A DNA stretch of 64,000 nt, from contig CAZQIZ010000014.1 of assembly GCA_964593585.1 (NCBI GenBank), forward strand, positions 8,553 through 72,552. The letters run 5' to 3'. Within the stretch, counting starts at the first letter, position 1, and every line of letters starts with the position of its first letter. This document shows, piece by piece, positions 18,357-27,745 of this stretch. The notes under the pieces were generated by a model. That model did no database searches. It worked only from the letters and a program-made list of their open reading frames with translations, and had not been told where the DNA came from. The stretch comes from JACQFV01 sp964593585 (lineage in GTDB: Bacteria > Zixibacteria > MSB-5A5 > WJJR01). The position numbers and the translations under genes were made by a program.

Positions 18357-19212
18357 GTCGAAGAATCCGCGTCGTCCGCGCGCCGGGTCGGGCAAGCCGA
18401 AATTGCGCGCGCACAAGTCGCTCTCGCAGAATTTCCTGATTGACCCGGTGATCGCCGAGCGCATCGCGGTGGCGCTGCCGATTCAGCGCCAGGATCGCAT
18501 CTACGAGATCGGTCCGGGAAAGGGCTTCATCACCGAGCGGCTGGTCGACCTGGTCGACGGCCGCGAGCGGGTCTGGGTGGTGGAGAAAGACAGCCGCATG
18601 GTGGGGATGTTGAAGAAGAAGTACCCGTCGGGCGGCAAGGTGCGTGTGATCTTTGCCGATGTGCTCGATCTGCCGCCGGACGCCGAGCCGCCGACGCCCT
18701 GCTGGCTAATCGGCAATCTGCCATTCGGCATCGGCCACGCGATTCTGGCTTGGGCGATCGCGCGCGGCGAACGGTTCCCCGGCGCCGTGCTGACGTTGCA
18801 GCGGGAGGTGGTCCGCCGACTATTGGCCAAACCGGGGGATTCGGACCGGTCGGCCGCGTCGGTCTGGTTTCAGTCGCACGCCCGCGGGCAGGCGCTCTTC
18901 GACATTCCGCCGCGGGCCTTTCATCCGCCGCCGCGGGTGACCTCGACGGTCATGTGGGTGGAGTTTGTGCCGACCACGCCGGGCCTGCGCGAGATTCCGG
19001 GTGTCGAGTACATCGTGCACAAAGCGTTCGCGCAAAAACGCAAGACGCTGGCCAATAATCTGCGGCAGATTCCGGAGATTTCACAAGCGCAGTGGGACCT
19101 GCTCAAATCGGAGTGCGCCGAGTTGCTTTCGATGCGCGCGGAGCAGTTAAGCGCGGATGACTTCGCCCGTCTGGCCAGACTCCTCGATCTGGGCGCAATC
19201 CCCAGGCCCTGA
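18343..19212 (+). CDS. rsmA: 16S rRNA dimethyladenosine transferase (KsgA)
   Basis: A 289-residue SAM-dependent enzyme that dimethylates the two adenines of the 3' terminal helix of 16S rRNA. Motifs: QNFLID, SAM motif I EIGPGKGFIT, acidic motif VVEKD, the catalytic NLPFGIG (family NLPY/F), and FHPPPRVTSTV. ATG at 18343 with GAGGAG 6 bases upstream is preferred over upstream in-frame codons lying inside tatD. The N-terminus is basic and about 20 residues longer than in E. coli. Confidence 0.93.
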   Translation: MAKYESKNPRRPRAGSGKPKLRAHKSLSQNFLIDPVIAERIAVALPIQRQDRIYEIGPGKGFITERLVDLVDGRERVWVVEKDSRMVGMLKKKYPSGGKVRVIFADVLDLPPDAEPPTPCWLIGNLPFGIGHAILAWAIARGERFPGAVLTLQREVVRRLLAKPGDSDRSAASVWFQSHARGQALFDIPPRAFHPPPRVTSTVMWVEFVPTTPGLREIPGVEYIVHKAFAQKRKTLANNLRQIPEISQAQWDLLKSECAELLSMRAEQLSADDFARLARLLDLGAIPRP

Positions 19213-19582
19213 TGGGGCCGTTGCGCAGGATTTGCACAGCGCCGTCTGCCCCATCCCAGTCTATCGGAATAATCTTCCGCCGGCTTGAACCGTTTCACCG
19301 TGTAATTCGGACTGCCGTGACACCCATTGGCCGGTGCGGCCGGTGATGACTTTACTCGACTTCCGCATCTGTGCCGTCCGGCGTCTTCAGATTCCGTCAA
19401 GTTCTCCGACATAATCCATAACGGGCCCGTGGCGGCCGGAGGCGGCAAACAATGCCGTCGAAGTGAAAGGCCGCGCCGAAATTCGGGACGTGCCACCCGG
19501 GAGCGGAGTGGGCGATTGCAATCCGCGCCGGGCGCATGCAGGGGCTCCACGGTACATTCAACGCTCAACAAGGAGAAGCGCC
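19213..19582 (+). other. 370-base leader region upstream of the TonB receptor
   Basis: No open reading frame with coding character. It holds GC-rich inverted segments, such as CCGAAATTCGG (a perfect self-complementary stretch) and GCCAC...GTGGGC, and a long GC-rich stretch before the AAGGAG ribosome binding site. No strong sigma-70 promoter could be picked by eye. Confidence 0.4.
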
Positions 19583-22480
19583 ATGGTTCTCGGCCTTCTA
19601 CGTGGCTTGCGACCTTACCTCGCCGCTTTGCCGGCGGTGGTCGCCTGTGTCCTGACCCTTGGTCCGCTCGCGCTTGGCGGCACGACCGGCAAGATTTCCG
19701 GCGTGGTGACCGACGACGCGACCGGTCAACCGATCGCCGGTGCCGTGGTGCGCGTGGCGGGCACGCCGCTCTCGGCGGTGACCGATGCGGTGGGACGTTA
19801 CACCATCCTAAATGTGCCGGTGGGCAAGCACACCCTCGTGGCCTCGATGCTGGGCGAGGAGGAGAGCCCGGCCGAGACGGAGCTTTTGCTCTTCCAGGCG
19901 ATCGAAGTGCAGGATCTGAAGGTGTCGGTGGATTTGGACACGCAGACCGACATCACACTCTCGTCGAAGCCGGTGGAGATGGGCACGATCGTGGTGATCG
20001 CGGAACGTCCGGTGGTCATTCCCGATCGCACCGCGTCGCTGCGCATCGTCGAGTCGGAGCAGATTCAATCGCTGCCGACCCGCGGCTATCGCGACATCGT
20101 GGCGCTGCAGCCGGGTGTGGTGGTGCGCACGGGCAATCTGCTCAACGTCCGCGGCGGCCGCACGTCGGAGGTGGCGTACTTCGTCGACGGGTTTTCGCAG
20201 CAGGATCCGTTGACCGGCGTCTCCACGACGCAGATCAACAACAACGACCTTGAAGAGGTCTCGGTGGTGACCGGCGGTTTCAACGCCGAATATGGCTGGA
20301 TCGCCTCGGGCGCGGTCAATGTGACGACCAAGGGCGGGACCGATCGGCTCAGCGGGACATTCGAAGCGGTGACAGACAACTTCCACGGCGCCAATTACGA
20401 CTACAATGTATACAACGGCAGTCTCGCCGGGCCGCTGTCGGGCATCAGCGACGACATCAAGTTCATCGTGTCGGCGGAGCGGCGTTACCGCGGCGATCGG
20501 ACCCCGTCGACGGTCGGTGGCGATGTCCCCGACGATCACGAGTCGGGCTGGACGTTCCGCGGAAAGACCAACTGGCGGCTGTCATCGACCAGCGAACTGC
20601 GTCTGGGCGGATTGACTTCGATCGACCGTTGGGATGTTTTCCTCAATGCCTGGCGGTTCAACCCCGAGCATGCCCCGCGCCTGGAAGACAAAAACCAGTC
20701 CTTCTATGCCACATTCGAGCGCGTCCTCTCGCCGAAGACCTTCTACACGCTTTCGGGCAACTACTTCATGACCGAGCGCGAGCGCGGTGATGGCGTCTAC
20801 TTCGACAACATCTGGGGCTATGGCCGTCCGGGTGTGTCATCGTCGTACGACGAGACCGACCTGTTCTATTCCTGGGATGACATCAACGGCGCGACTCCGA
20901 CCGAGGACACGGTCATCAATGGCCGGACCTACACCGTCCGCGGCGATGAGGCGGCGGTCTGGAACAACTATCTCCATCGTCGCTCGTCGTACGTCGGCGC
21001 CAAATTCGACGTCACCAGTCAGGTGACGCAGTTTCACGAACTGAAGTCCGGCGTGGAATTCCAGCGCCACACGCTGCGCCGCTACCAGCACCTGTGGCCG
21101 ACGCGTGTGTGGATGGAGGACAACGGCGGCTTCGTCGATGTCGACCGTTACGGCTACGACGAAACCGGGCAGGGTGAGGAAGATGGCGGGCTGCAGGGCG
21201 CCAAGCATCCGATCACAATGGCGGCCTATCTGCAGGACAAGTTCGAGTTGGAAGGCATGGTGATCAACGCCGGGTTGCGTCTCGACTACTTCGACGTCAA
21301 CACCAAACGCCTGCGCAGCGAAGAGAACCCGCTGGACCCGGACGGCTACGGCGACAATCCCGCCGCGACCCCCGAGCAGAAGCAGCTGGCGCAGGAACTC
21401 GACGACAACGATCTGGAAGACAGCCGCGCCGAAACCGCGGTCTCGCCGCGGTTGGGCCTGGCGTTCCCGGTGGCCGACGGGTCGGTGTTCCATGCCGCCT
21501 ATGGCCGCTTCATGCAACGCCCCGATTTGCAGAATCTGTATGTGTCCTACGATTTTCTCGAGTACAAGATCAAGAACGGCGGCTACTTCTTCCCGTTCGG
21601 CAACCCGAACCTGCGCCCCGAGCGCACCATCGCCTACGAAGTTGGCTGGACGCGCCAGTTGGGGCGCAGCACGTCGTTTGACGTGACCGCCTATTACAAG
21701 GATGTGAAAGACCTCACGCAGGTGGTCAACCAGCCGGCGACGCCGTTTTCGTTCTCGACCTACCGCAACGCCGACTACGGCACCATCAAGGGCGTGGAGC
21801 TGCGGTTTGATATGCGCCGCATACGCAATGTCGGACTGCAGGCCTCCTATGCGCTCTCGTCGGCGACCGGGACCGGATCGGACGCCAACTCGCAGAGCAA
21901 CATCGCCTGGATGGCCGGCGAGACGCCGCTGACGCCCAGCCCGCTGGACCACGACCAACGCCACAAATTCGTCGGCATCTTCGATTTGCAGTTCGGGCCG
22001 GATGAGGGGCCGGCGATGGGCAACTCGCATCCCTTCGCCAACACCGGATTGAATGTGACCTTCCAGGCCAGTTCGGGGTTCCCGTACACGCCGACCGAAG
22101 TCTGGAATGAAGTCACGCTGGCCAGCAATCGCGGCCCGCTGGAAGGGGCGGTCAACTCCCGATATTCTGATTGGCGGATGCAGACCGATCTGAAGGCGAC
22201 CAAGTCGTTCTGGGTGGCCGGCACGCGGATGGAATTCTCGCTGTGGATCATCAACCTGTTCAACACCGAAAACATCATCGGCGTGTTCCAATCCACCGGC
22301 CTGGCCAATTCGACCGGCTGGCTGGAGACCGCCGAGGGGCAGGCCTTCCGCGACGCCTACGATGAAGCGCACGACAGTTCCGGCCTGACCGGCGAGCAGA
22401 AGTACCGGCTCCGTGAGAACGACCCCAACAACTACGACGTCCCGCGCCAAGTCCGCGCCGGACTGAAGGTGTCATTCTGA
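19583..22480 (+). CDS. TonB-dependent receptor with carboxypeptidase-like regulatory domain
   Basis: A 965-residue outer-membrane receptor. It has a signal peptide (residues 1-33) and a CarboxypepD_reg-like domain (GKISGVVTDDATGQPIAGAVV, in two pieces, about residues 35-115). The plug domain has SLPTRGYRDIVALQPGVV and NVRGGRTSEV, and a long 22-strand-type barrel ends in the aromatic LKVSF. ATG 19583 has AAGGAG upstream and starts the signal peptide. It imports an undetermined substrate across the outer membrane using TonB energy. The ATG of the next gene overlaps the stop. Confidence 0.9.
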   Translation: MVLGLLRGLRPYLAALPAVVACVLTLGPLALGGTTGKISGVVTDDATGQPIAGAVVRVAGTPLSAVTDAVGRYTILNVPVGKHTLVASMLGEEESPAETELLLFQAIEVQDLKVSVDLDTQTDITLSSKPVEMGTIVVIAERPVVIPDRTASLRIVESEQIQSLPTRGYRDIVALQPGVVVRTGNLLNVRGGRTSEVAYFVDGFSQQDPLTGVSTTQINNNDLEEVSVVTGGFNAEYGWIASGAVNVTTKGGTDRLSGTFEAVTDNFHGANYDYNVYNGSLAGPLSGISDDIKFIVSAERRYRGDRTPSTVGGDVPDDHESGWTFRGKTNWRLSSTSELRLGGLTSIDRWDVFLNAWRFNPEHAPRLEDKNQSFYATFERVLSPKTFYTLSGNYFMTERERGDGVYFDNIWGYGRPGVSSSYDETDLFYSWDDINGATPTEDTVINGRTYTVRGDEAAVWNNYLHRRSSYVGAKFDVTSQVTQFHELKSGVEFQRHTLRRYQHLWPTRVWMEDNGGFVDVDRYGYDETGQGEEDGGLQGAKHPITMAAYLQDKFELEGMVINAGLRLDYFDVNTKRLRSEENPLDPDGYGDNPAATPEQKQLAQELDDNDLEDSRAETAVSPRLGLAFPVADGSVFHAAYGRFMQRPDLQNLYVSYDFLEYKIKNGGYFFPFGNPNLRPERTIAYEVGWTRQLGRSTSFDVTAYYKDVKDLTQVVNQPATPFSFSTYRNADYGTIKGVELRFDMRRIRNVGLQASYALSSATGTGSDANSQSNIAWMAGETPLTPSPLDHDQRHKFVGIFDLQFGPDEGPAMGNSHPFANTGLNVTFQASSGFPYTPTEVWNEVTLASNRGPLEGAVNSRYSDWRMQTDLKATKSFWVAGTRMEFSLWIINLFNTENIIGVFQSTGLANSTGWLETAEGQAFRDAYDEAHDSSGLTGEQKYRLRENDPNNYDVPRQVRAGLKVSF

Positions 22481-25400
22481 TGTCTCGACCCCAACGGGGG
22501 GTGTGCATGATGAGAACGAAACTGATCACTCTGGCCGTGGCTGCGGGACTGCTGAGTGTCACCGCCGCTGCGTGGGCCGGCCAATGGACCAAAGGCGCGA
22601 CCGTGCGTCCGGAGATGGCCGCCACCGATGTGCGTTCGTACATCGGGGTGAACAACCTGCAGATGGTGGTCTCCAACATCGGCTCGTTCGCCTTCGATCC
22701 ATCGGGCCTCTTCGGCAAGAACGACGGGCTCTACTTCCCGCGCGGGACAAACCGCTCGGTGGTCTTTGCCTCCGGGTTGTGGGTGGGGGCGCGCGTTAAC
22801 GGCGCGCCGCGCACCGCGGTCGCGGAGTACTCCTCGGAGTACAGCCCGGGCACGATGAGCAACGGCACCTACACTCCCGACGAGTCGCGCTTCCGTGTGT
22901 ACAAGGTCAACCGCGGCGACAACGCGGCGACCAATCCGGACTATGCCAATTGGCCGCATGAAGACGGCGCGCCGGTGCTGAAGGCGTCCAATGGTGAGGA
23001 CTCACTCGATGCCGATGGCTTCCGGATCCCGGCGATCTTCGGCGACCAGGCGCTCTTCTCCGTCTACAACGATGCCAACCCCGCCGCCCACACCAACAAC
23101 GCCGGTTCGACATTGCCTTTGGGCGTGGAGGTGCGCCAGTATGTGTTTGCCTATGGACGCGGCGGCGCGCTGGGCAACACGATCTATCTGACGTTTGAAA
23201 TCATCAATAAAGGCGAGAACCAACTGGACGACGCCTATGTGTCGATCTGGTGCGATCCCGATGTCGGCGAAGCCAGCGATGACTTCGTCGGCTGTGACAC
23301 GGCGCTCTCGTTGGGCTTTGCCTACAATGAAGGCCCCGACCCGGTGTACGGCGATGCCGCGCCGGCGGTCGGGTTCGACTTCCTGAATGGGCCGGTGGTT
23401 CCCTCGCCGGGCGATTCGGCGCTCTTCGGGTTCGAGTGGCGGCATGGCTATCGCAACCTGCCGATGACCTCGTTCAACATGTACTCGAACAACGTTGGCG
23501 ACCCGCAGAATGCCTTTGAGACTTACAACTACATGAAGGGGCTGGAAGCGTCGGGCGACCCGGTGATCAACCCGGTGACCGGCGAGCCGACCCTCTTTAA
23601 CGTTTCGGGCGACCCGGTCGCCGGCGACGGGTGGCTCGATGTGAACGCGGGCGACCGGCGCTTCATGATGTCCTCGGGGCCGTTTGCCATGGCGCCGGGC
23701 GACACGCAGCGGGTGGTTGTCGCGGTGTTGGTCGGCCAGGGTGGCGATCCGCTCTCGTCGATCACGTCGTTGAAGTCCGTCGACGAGCAGGTACAATCGG
23801 TGTTCGAACTCGGCTTTAACATTCCCTACCCTCCGCCGCAGCCGCAGGTCTGGGCACAGCCGCATGCCAACAAGGTGGACCTCATCTGGGACGCCCGCGC
23901 CGAAGGGGATGTGCAGGAGTCGGATGTGCTCGGGCAGCGATTTGTGATGGAGGGCTACAACGTCTATCAAGGCGAGTCGGCCGTCGGACCCTGGAAGAAG
24001 ATCGCCACCTATGATGTGAACAACGGCATCACCCGCATCTACAACGATCTGTTTAACACTGAGATCGGCGCGGTCGAGCGTGTATTGGTGCAAAACGGCG
24101 CCGACGACGGACTGACGAACCGGCTTTCGCTGTCGACCGACAAATTGACCGGCCAGGGGCTGATCAATCACCGGCCCTATTACTATGCCGTCACCGCCTA
24201 TTCCTGCGATGAACTGAATCTGCAGGAATATATCGTTGGCTCCTCCGTCATCGGTCATCTGGCCGAAGTGCTCGAAAGCCGCATCGAGCCGGTCACGGTG
24301 GTGCCCAATTCGGTCGCACTGCCATTGACCGACACGGCGCTGCATGTGCTGGGCAACAGCGACGGCGCTGTCACCGTCCGGGTGCTGGAGCCGGGAATGG
24401 TCACCGGCCACCAATACGAAGTGACGTTCAACGACGATCAGACATGGAATCTCGATGACCTCACGTCCGCCACGCGCGTGTTGAGCGGCCAGACTCCGAG
24501 CGACGGCATTCATCCCGATCCGATGGTGGACGGCATCATGGTGCAGGTGGAGGGCCCGCCGCCGGGCGTCAAGACGGTGGAATGGTCGGGCGGACCGGCG
24601 TGGATTACCGGCGTCAATTGGGGCGGCTACTACTTCGAGGGCGGACTGGACGAGGGGTGCTACTTCTTCGGTTCCTCCATCTGTGATCCGATGCAACTTG
24701 TGAATGTCGAACTGCGGTTTTCGCCAACCGAGACGCAGAAGGCCTACCGTTATGTGCGCGGCGCCAACCCGAATTATGCCTACGGCGGCTACGGCACCGT
24801 CCCGTTTACAGCCTGGGATGTGTCCCTCGACCCGCCGCGGCAGCTGAACGTTTGCTTCGTGGAGCAGTTTGCTCTGGCGTCGGAGGACAGCTACTGGCTG
24901 CCGCCGGACGACGCCGCGGATGGCGGGCGCGAGTATGTGTTCATCCTCAATAGCGATTATTCCGAGACGGAAGATCCGTACTACACGTCCCGGTCAATCT
25001 ATTTCGATGGCGCGGATTTCGATGTGCTCTACGCCTGGTGGCCGGCCGTTGCCGAAGGCCATTCCAACACCGAGTTGGCCGCCGGCCAGGTGCTATCGAT
25101 TCAGATCAACAAGTACAACACCACGGCCGACCGCTTCCAATTCGCGACGCTGCGGGCCGGGACCGAAGAGGCCCGCAACGTGTCGTCGCTGGACGGCGTG
25201 TACGCAGTGCCGAATCCCTACCTGCACGGCACCGACCTGGAAGAAGACCAGCGCCACCGTCTGATCAAGTTCGTGGGGCTGCCGCCGGTCGACGCCACGG
25301 TGGAAATCTACAATCTGGTGGGCGAACGCATCCGGGTCTTGCGCAAGGAGCGCCCGGAGGACGGCGAAGTCTACTGGGATGTCTTGACGGAGAATGGCCT

Positions 25401-25509
25401 GCCGCCTGCCAGCGGCGTCTACATCTACCGCGTCGTGGCGGAGGGCGTTGCGCCAAAGACGGGTAAGTTGGCGCTGTTTGTCGACCGGGAACGGCTGCGG
25501 CAGTTCTAA
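22480..25509 (+). CDS. Large exported protein with FlgD/T9SS-like C-terminal domain (unknown function)
   Basis: A 1009-residue protein. A signal peptide follows a short N-terminal extension (the hydrophobic stretch begins at the Met-Met pair encoded at 22507, an alternative start). A long beta-rich region follows, with a fibronectin-like part (KVDLIWDARAEGD, FVMEGYNVYQG). The C-terminal 95 residues read VYAVPNPYLHG, VEIYNLVGERIRVL and PASGVYIYRV, which is the FlgD-Ig/T9SS sorting-domain pattern. It is probably surface-exposed or secreted. Catalytic motifs were not seen. TGATG overlap with the receptor gene suggests coupled expression. Confidence 0.75.
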   Translation: MSRPQRGVCMMRTKLITLAVAAGLLSVTAAAWAGQWTKGATVRPEMAATDVRSYIGVNNLQMVVSNIGSFAFDPSGLFGKNDGLYFPRGTNRSVVFASGLWVGARVNGAPRTAVAEYSSEYSPGTMSNGTYTPDESRFRVYKVNRGDNAATNPDYANWPHEDGAPVLKASNGEDSLDADGFRIPAIFGDQALFSVYNDANPAAHTNNAGSTLPLGVEVRQYVFAYGRGGALGNTIYLTFEIINKGENQLDDAYVSIWCDPDVGEASDDFVGCDTALSLGFAYNEGPDPVYGDAAPAVGFDFLNGPVVPSPGDSALFGFEWRHGYRNLPMTSFNMYSNNVGDPQNAFETYNYMKGLEASGDPVINPVTGEPTLFNVSGDPVAGDGWLDVNAGDRRFMMSSGPFAMAPGDTQRVVVAVLVGQGGDPLSSITSLKSVDEQVQSVFELGFNIPYPPPQPQVWAQPHANKVDLIWDARAEGDVQESDVLGQRFVMEGYNVYQGESAVGPWKKIATYDVNNGITRIYNDLFNTEIGAVERVLVQNGADDGLTNRLSLSTDKLTGQGLINHRPYYYAVTAYSCDELNLQEYIVGSSVIGHLAEVLESRIEPVTVVPNSVALPLTDTALHVLGNSDGAVTVRVLEPGMVTGHQYEVTFNDDQTWNLDDLTSATRVLSGQTPSDGIHPDPMVDGIMVQVEGPPPGVKTVEWSGGPAWITGVNWGGYYFEGGLDEGCYFFGSSICDPMQLVNVELRFSPTETQKAYRYVRGANPNYAYGGYGTVPFTAWDVSLDPPRQLNVCFVEQFALASEDSYWLPPDDAADGGREYVFILNSDYSETEDPYYTSRSIYFDGADFDVLYAWWPAVAEGHSNTELAAGQVLSIQINKYNTTADRFQFATLRAGTEEARNVSSLDGVYAVPNPYLHGTDLEEDQRHRLIKFVGLPPVDATVEIYNLVGERIRVLRKERPEDGEVYWDVLTENGLPPASGVYIYRVVAEGVAPKTGKLALFVDRERLRQF

Positions 25510-25560
25510 TGGGAGCGGCATCTCCGCGTGCGCGCGGGATGTCGAAGCTGGAGGACGACG

Positions 25561-26571
25561 ATGAAGAAGATATCGCGAATCCTGTTGCCGGTGGTGCTGC
25601 TGTTGACGCCGGTCCTCGCCTGGGGCGGGGGCGATGAGCGTCTGGGCACCGCGGGCGCGTTGGAGCTGCTGATTCCGATGAGCGCGCGCGGCGTGGCGAT
25701 GGGCGGGGCGGTCATGGCCCAGACCAGCGGCACCGAGGCGTGGTTCTGGAATCCCGCCGGCGCGGCGTTGGTGGAAGGCAGTGAGGTAAGCTTCTCCCAC
25801 CGGCAGTACATCGCCGATATCGGATTGGACCGCGTGTCGGTGGCGCACAACGCCGGCGCCATAGGCGTGCTGGGGCTTTCGGCCACGGTGCTGTCCACCG
25901 ATGACGAACTGGTGCGCACCACCGCGCAGCCGGAAGGCACCGGAGAAACCTGGGCGGCGTCCTTCGTTATCATCGGTGTCTCGTACGCGCGCGCGCTGAC
26001 CGACCGTGTCTCATTCGGACTGAACGGCCAGTATATCGCCGAGAAGATCTTCAACGAAACGGCGCAGGGCGTGGCCTTCGATTTCGGCTTCACCTACCGT
26101 CCGACCTGGAAGAACCTCACGCTCGGCGTGGTGGTGAAGAATTACGGCCCCTCCATGAAGTTCGACGGTCCCGACTTCGATCAACCGGTGGATCTGGGCG
26201 ACGACGAGTCGACGGATCGCAACGCGCGCACCCAGTCGGCGGCCTTCGAGTTGCCGTCGTTTATCCAGTTCGGTCTGGCGTGGGATGTCTGGCAGCGTGG
26301 CCAGCAGTCGGTCCGTGTGCTCGGGGCCTTCCAATCGAACAATTTTACCCAGGACGAATACCGCTTCGGCGGCGAGTGGTCGATGGCCAACCAGTTCTTC
26401 CTGCGGGGCGGCTACGTGGCCTCGTCGCTGGATCAGTACATGTACGGCTTCTCCGCGGGGGCGGGATTGCGGCTTCCGCTCGGCGAACGTGAGGCGCGGA
26501 TCGATTACGCCTGGGCGGACGCCGGTGTCTTTGAGGGCAATCACCTGTTCACGTTGACGTTTGGGTTCTAG
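25561..26571 (+). CDS. PorV/PorQ-like outer-membrane beta-barrel protein
   Basis: A 336-residue protein with a signal peptide (KKISRILLPVV ... LAWG) and the PorV/UPF0164-type N-terminal motif PMSARGVAMGGA followed by TEAWFWNPAGAA. Alternating strands continue to a C-terminal aromatic (TLTFGF). PorV proteins shuttle type IX secretion substrates to the surface. Here the gene directly follows a protein with a T9SS-like tail, supporting that role by inference. ATG 25561 has GGAGG 6 bases upstream. Confidence 0.8.
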   Translation: MKKISRILLPVVLLLTPVLAWGGGDERLGTAGALELLIPMSARGVAMGGAVMAQTSGTEAWFWNPAGAALVEGSEVSFSHRQYIADIGLDRVSVAHNAGAIGVLGLSATVLSTDDELVRTTAQPEGTGETWAASFVIIGVSYARALTDRVSFGLNGQYIAEKIFNETAQGVAFDFGFTYRPTWKNLTLGVVVKNYGPSMKFDGPDFDQPVDLGDDESTDRNARTQSAAFELPSFIQFGLAWDVWQRGQQSVRVLGAFQSNNFTQDEYRFGGEWSMANQFFLRGGYVASSLDQYMYGFSAGAGLRLPLGEREARIDYAWADAGVFEGNHLFTLTFGF

Positions 26572-26727
26572 AGGCGCGGCGCCAGCGTGTCACCGCGGCG
26601 CCCGGATGGACAGCGAGTCCTGATGGACGCGTTGCCGACGGCCCCAGGGGCCGATCGGGCACACGGACGGGAAATGAGCCCAGCGGGATCCCCAGGGATC
26701 CGGCGGCACGGTGAAGAGAGTCGATTG

Positions 26728-27726
26728 GTGGGCATCGGTGCCGACAACGGGGGACGGCGCATAGCGACGGTGATTGCGGGTTGGATCGCGATCCTGGGGC
26801 TGGCGCTGGGCCTTTCCGGCCCGGCATGGGCGCACGACCCGTCGCAACGCGCCGCCGGCAACGCGCGCGTGGCGGTCATCAAGAGTCTCGACCTCCCCGA
26901 ATACAATCTCGCCTACGAAGGGTTCATCAACGGCCTCACCGAGACCGGCCACAGCGTTACGCCATTGACCTATGTTCTGGAGCGCGGCGATTCGGCGAAT
27001 GCCGCGCTGATGGAGACCATCCACTCCACGGCGCCCGACTTGATCCTCGCGCTGGGCACGCGCGCGGCGCGCGAGGCTTCCAAGCACCTCGGGCATGTGC
27101 CGATCATCTACTCGATGGTGTTGACGCCACCGGAGGATCCCGCCTCCACGGCGCGCGACAACATGACCGGCGCGACGTTGACCATCCCGCTGTCGGTTCA
27201 GATCGATGAACTCAAGCGCGCCTTCCCGACATTGCAGCACATCGGCATCATCTCCGATCCGGAGCGCACCCGGGCGCTGGCCGATTCGGCCGCCGATCTG
27301 TGCCGTCGCAACGGACTGACCGCCCATATCGGCTGGGCCCGCGGCGAGACGGAAGTTCCCGACGCGGTCCGGCTGCTGAAGGATTCCATTGAAGTCCTGC
27401 TGATGATTCCGGATGAGACGGTGCTCACGCCGCGCTCGTCGCGGTTCATCATCTTTGAGCTGATTAAATCGGGCGTGCCGGTGGTTGGGCTGTCGTCCGC
27501 CTACGTGAAGGCGGGGGCGCTCATGTCGCTGGACTGCAACTACACCGACATCGGCCGTCAGTCGGCCGAACTGGCCATCCGTGTGCTGGCCGGCCAGAAG
27601 CCCGGGCAATTGCCGTTTACGATTCCGCGCTCCTATACGCGCTCGCTCAATGTGAAGATCATGGAGCATGTGCGCATCCGTCTGGATGAAAAGGTCATCC
27701 GGGACTCGAACGCGGTGACGTTCTGA
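26728..27726 (+). CDS. ABC-type periplasmic substrate-binding protein (TrpX-like)
   Basis: A protein of about 332 residues with a signal peptide (IATVIAGWIAILGLALGL) and the two-lobed fold of the ABC_sub_bind family: RVAVIKSLDLPEYN, LALGTRAAREAS, VPIIYSMVLTP, SVQIDELKRAFP and FELIKSGVPVVGLSS. GTG 26728 is taken because it lies just before the signal peptide; the open frame extends to 26587 without recognisable content. No permease or ATPase gene is adjacent; a histidine kinase follows 19 bases later, so a sensory role is likely. Confidence 0.8.
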   Translation: MGIGADNGGRRIATVIAGWIAILGLALGLSGPAWAHDPSQRAAGNARVAVIKSLDLPEYNLAYEGFINGLTETGHSVTPLTYVLERGDSANAALMETIHSTAPDLILALGTRAAREASKHLGHVPIIYSMVLTPPEDPASTARDNMTGATLTIPLSVQIDELKRAFPTLQHIGIISDPERTRALADSAADLCRRNGLTAHIGWARGETEVPDAVRLLKDSIEVLLMIPDETVLTPRSSRFIIFELIKSGVPVVGLSSAYVKAGALMSLDCNYTDIGRQSAELAIRVLAGQKPGQLPFTIPRSYTRSLNVKIMEHVRIRLDEKVIRDSNAVTF

Positions 27727-27745
27727 CGAAGCGGACAGGGACACG

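Noticed and set aside
19441..19582. Possible cyclic di-GMP-I riboswitch (GGGACG...GCCACCCGGG wording) upstream of the TonB receptor
   Set aside because: The conserved GCAAACC strand and tetraloop-receptor arrangement are missing; the local match is explained by a simple CCGAAATTCGG hairpin.
20837..22450. Long open frame of 537 codons on the minus strand within the TonB receptor gene
   Set aside because: Antisense shadow of a GC-rich gene: no domain content, and the plus strand encodes a full receptor. The same applies to minus-strand frames at 11835-13460, 15234-16577, 23002-24696, 49262-51562 and 55340-56599, and to the plus-strand frames at 6233-7876, 30487-31533, 52215-53639 and 62875-63975.
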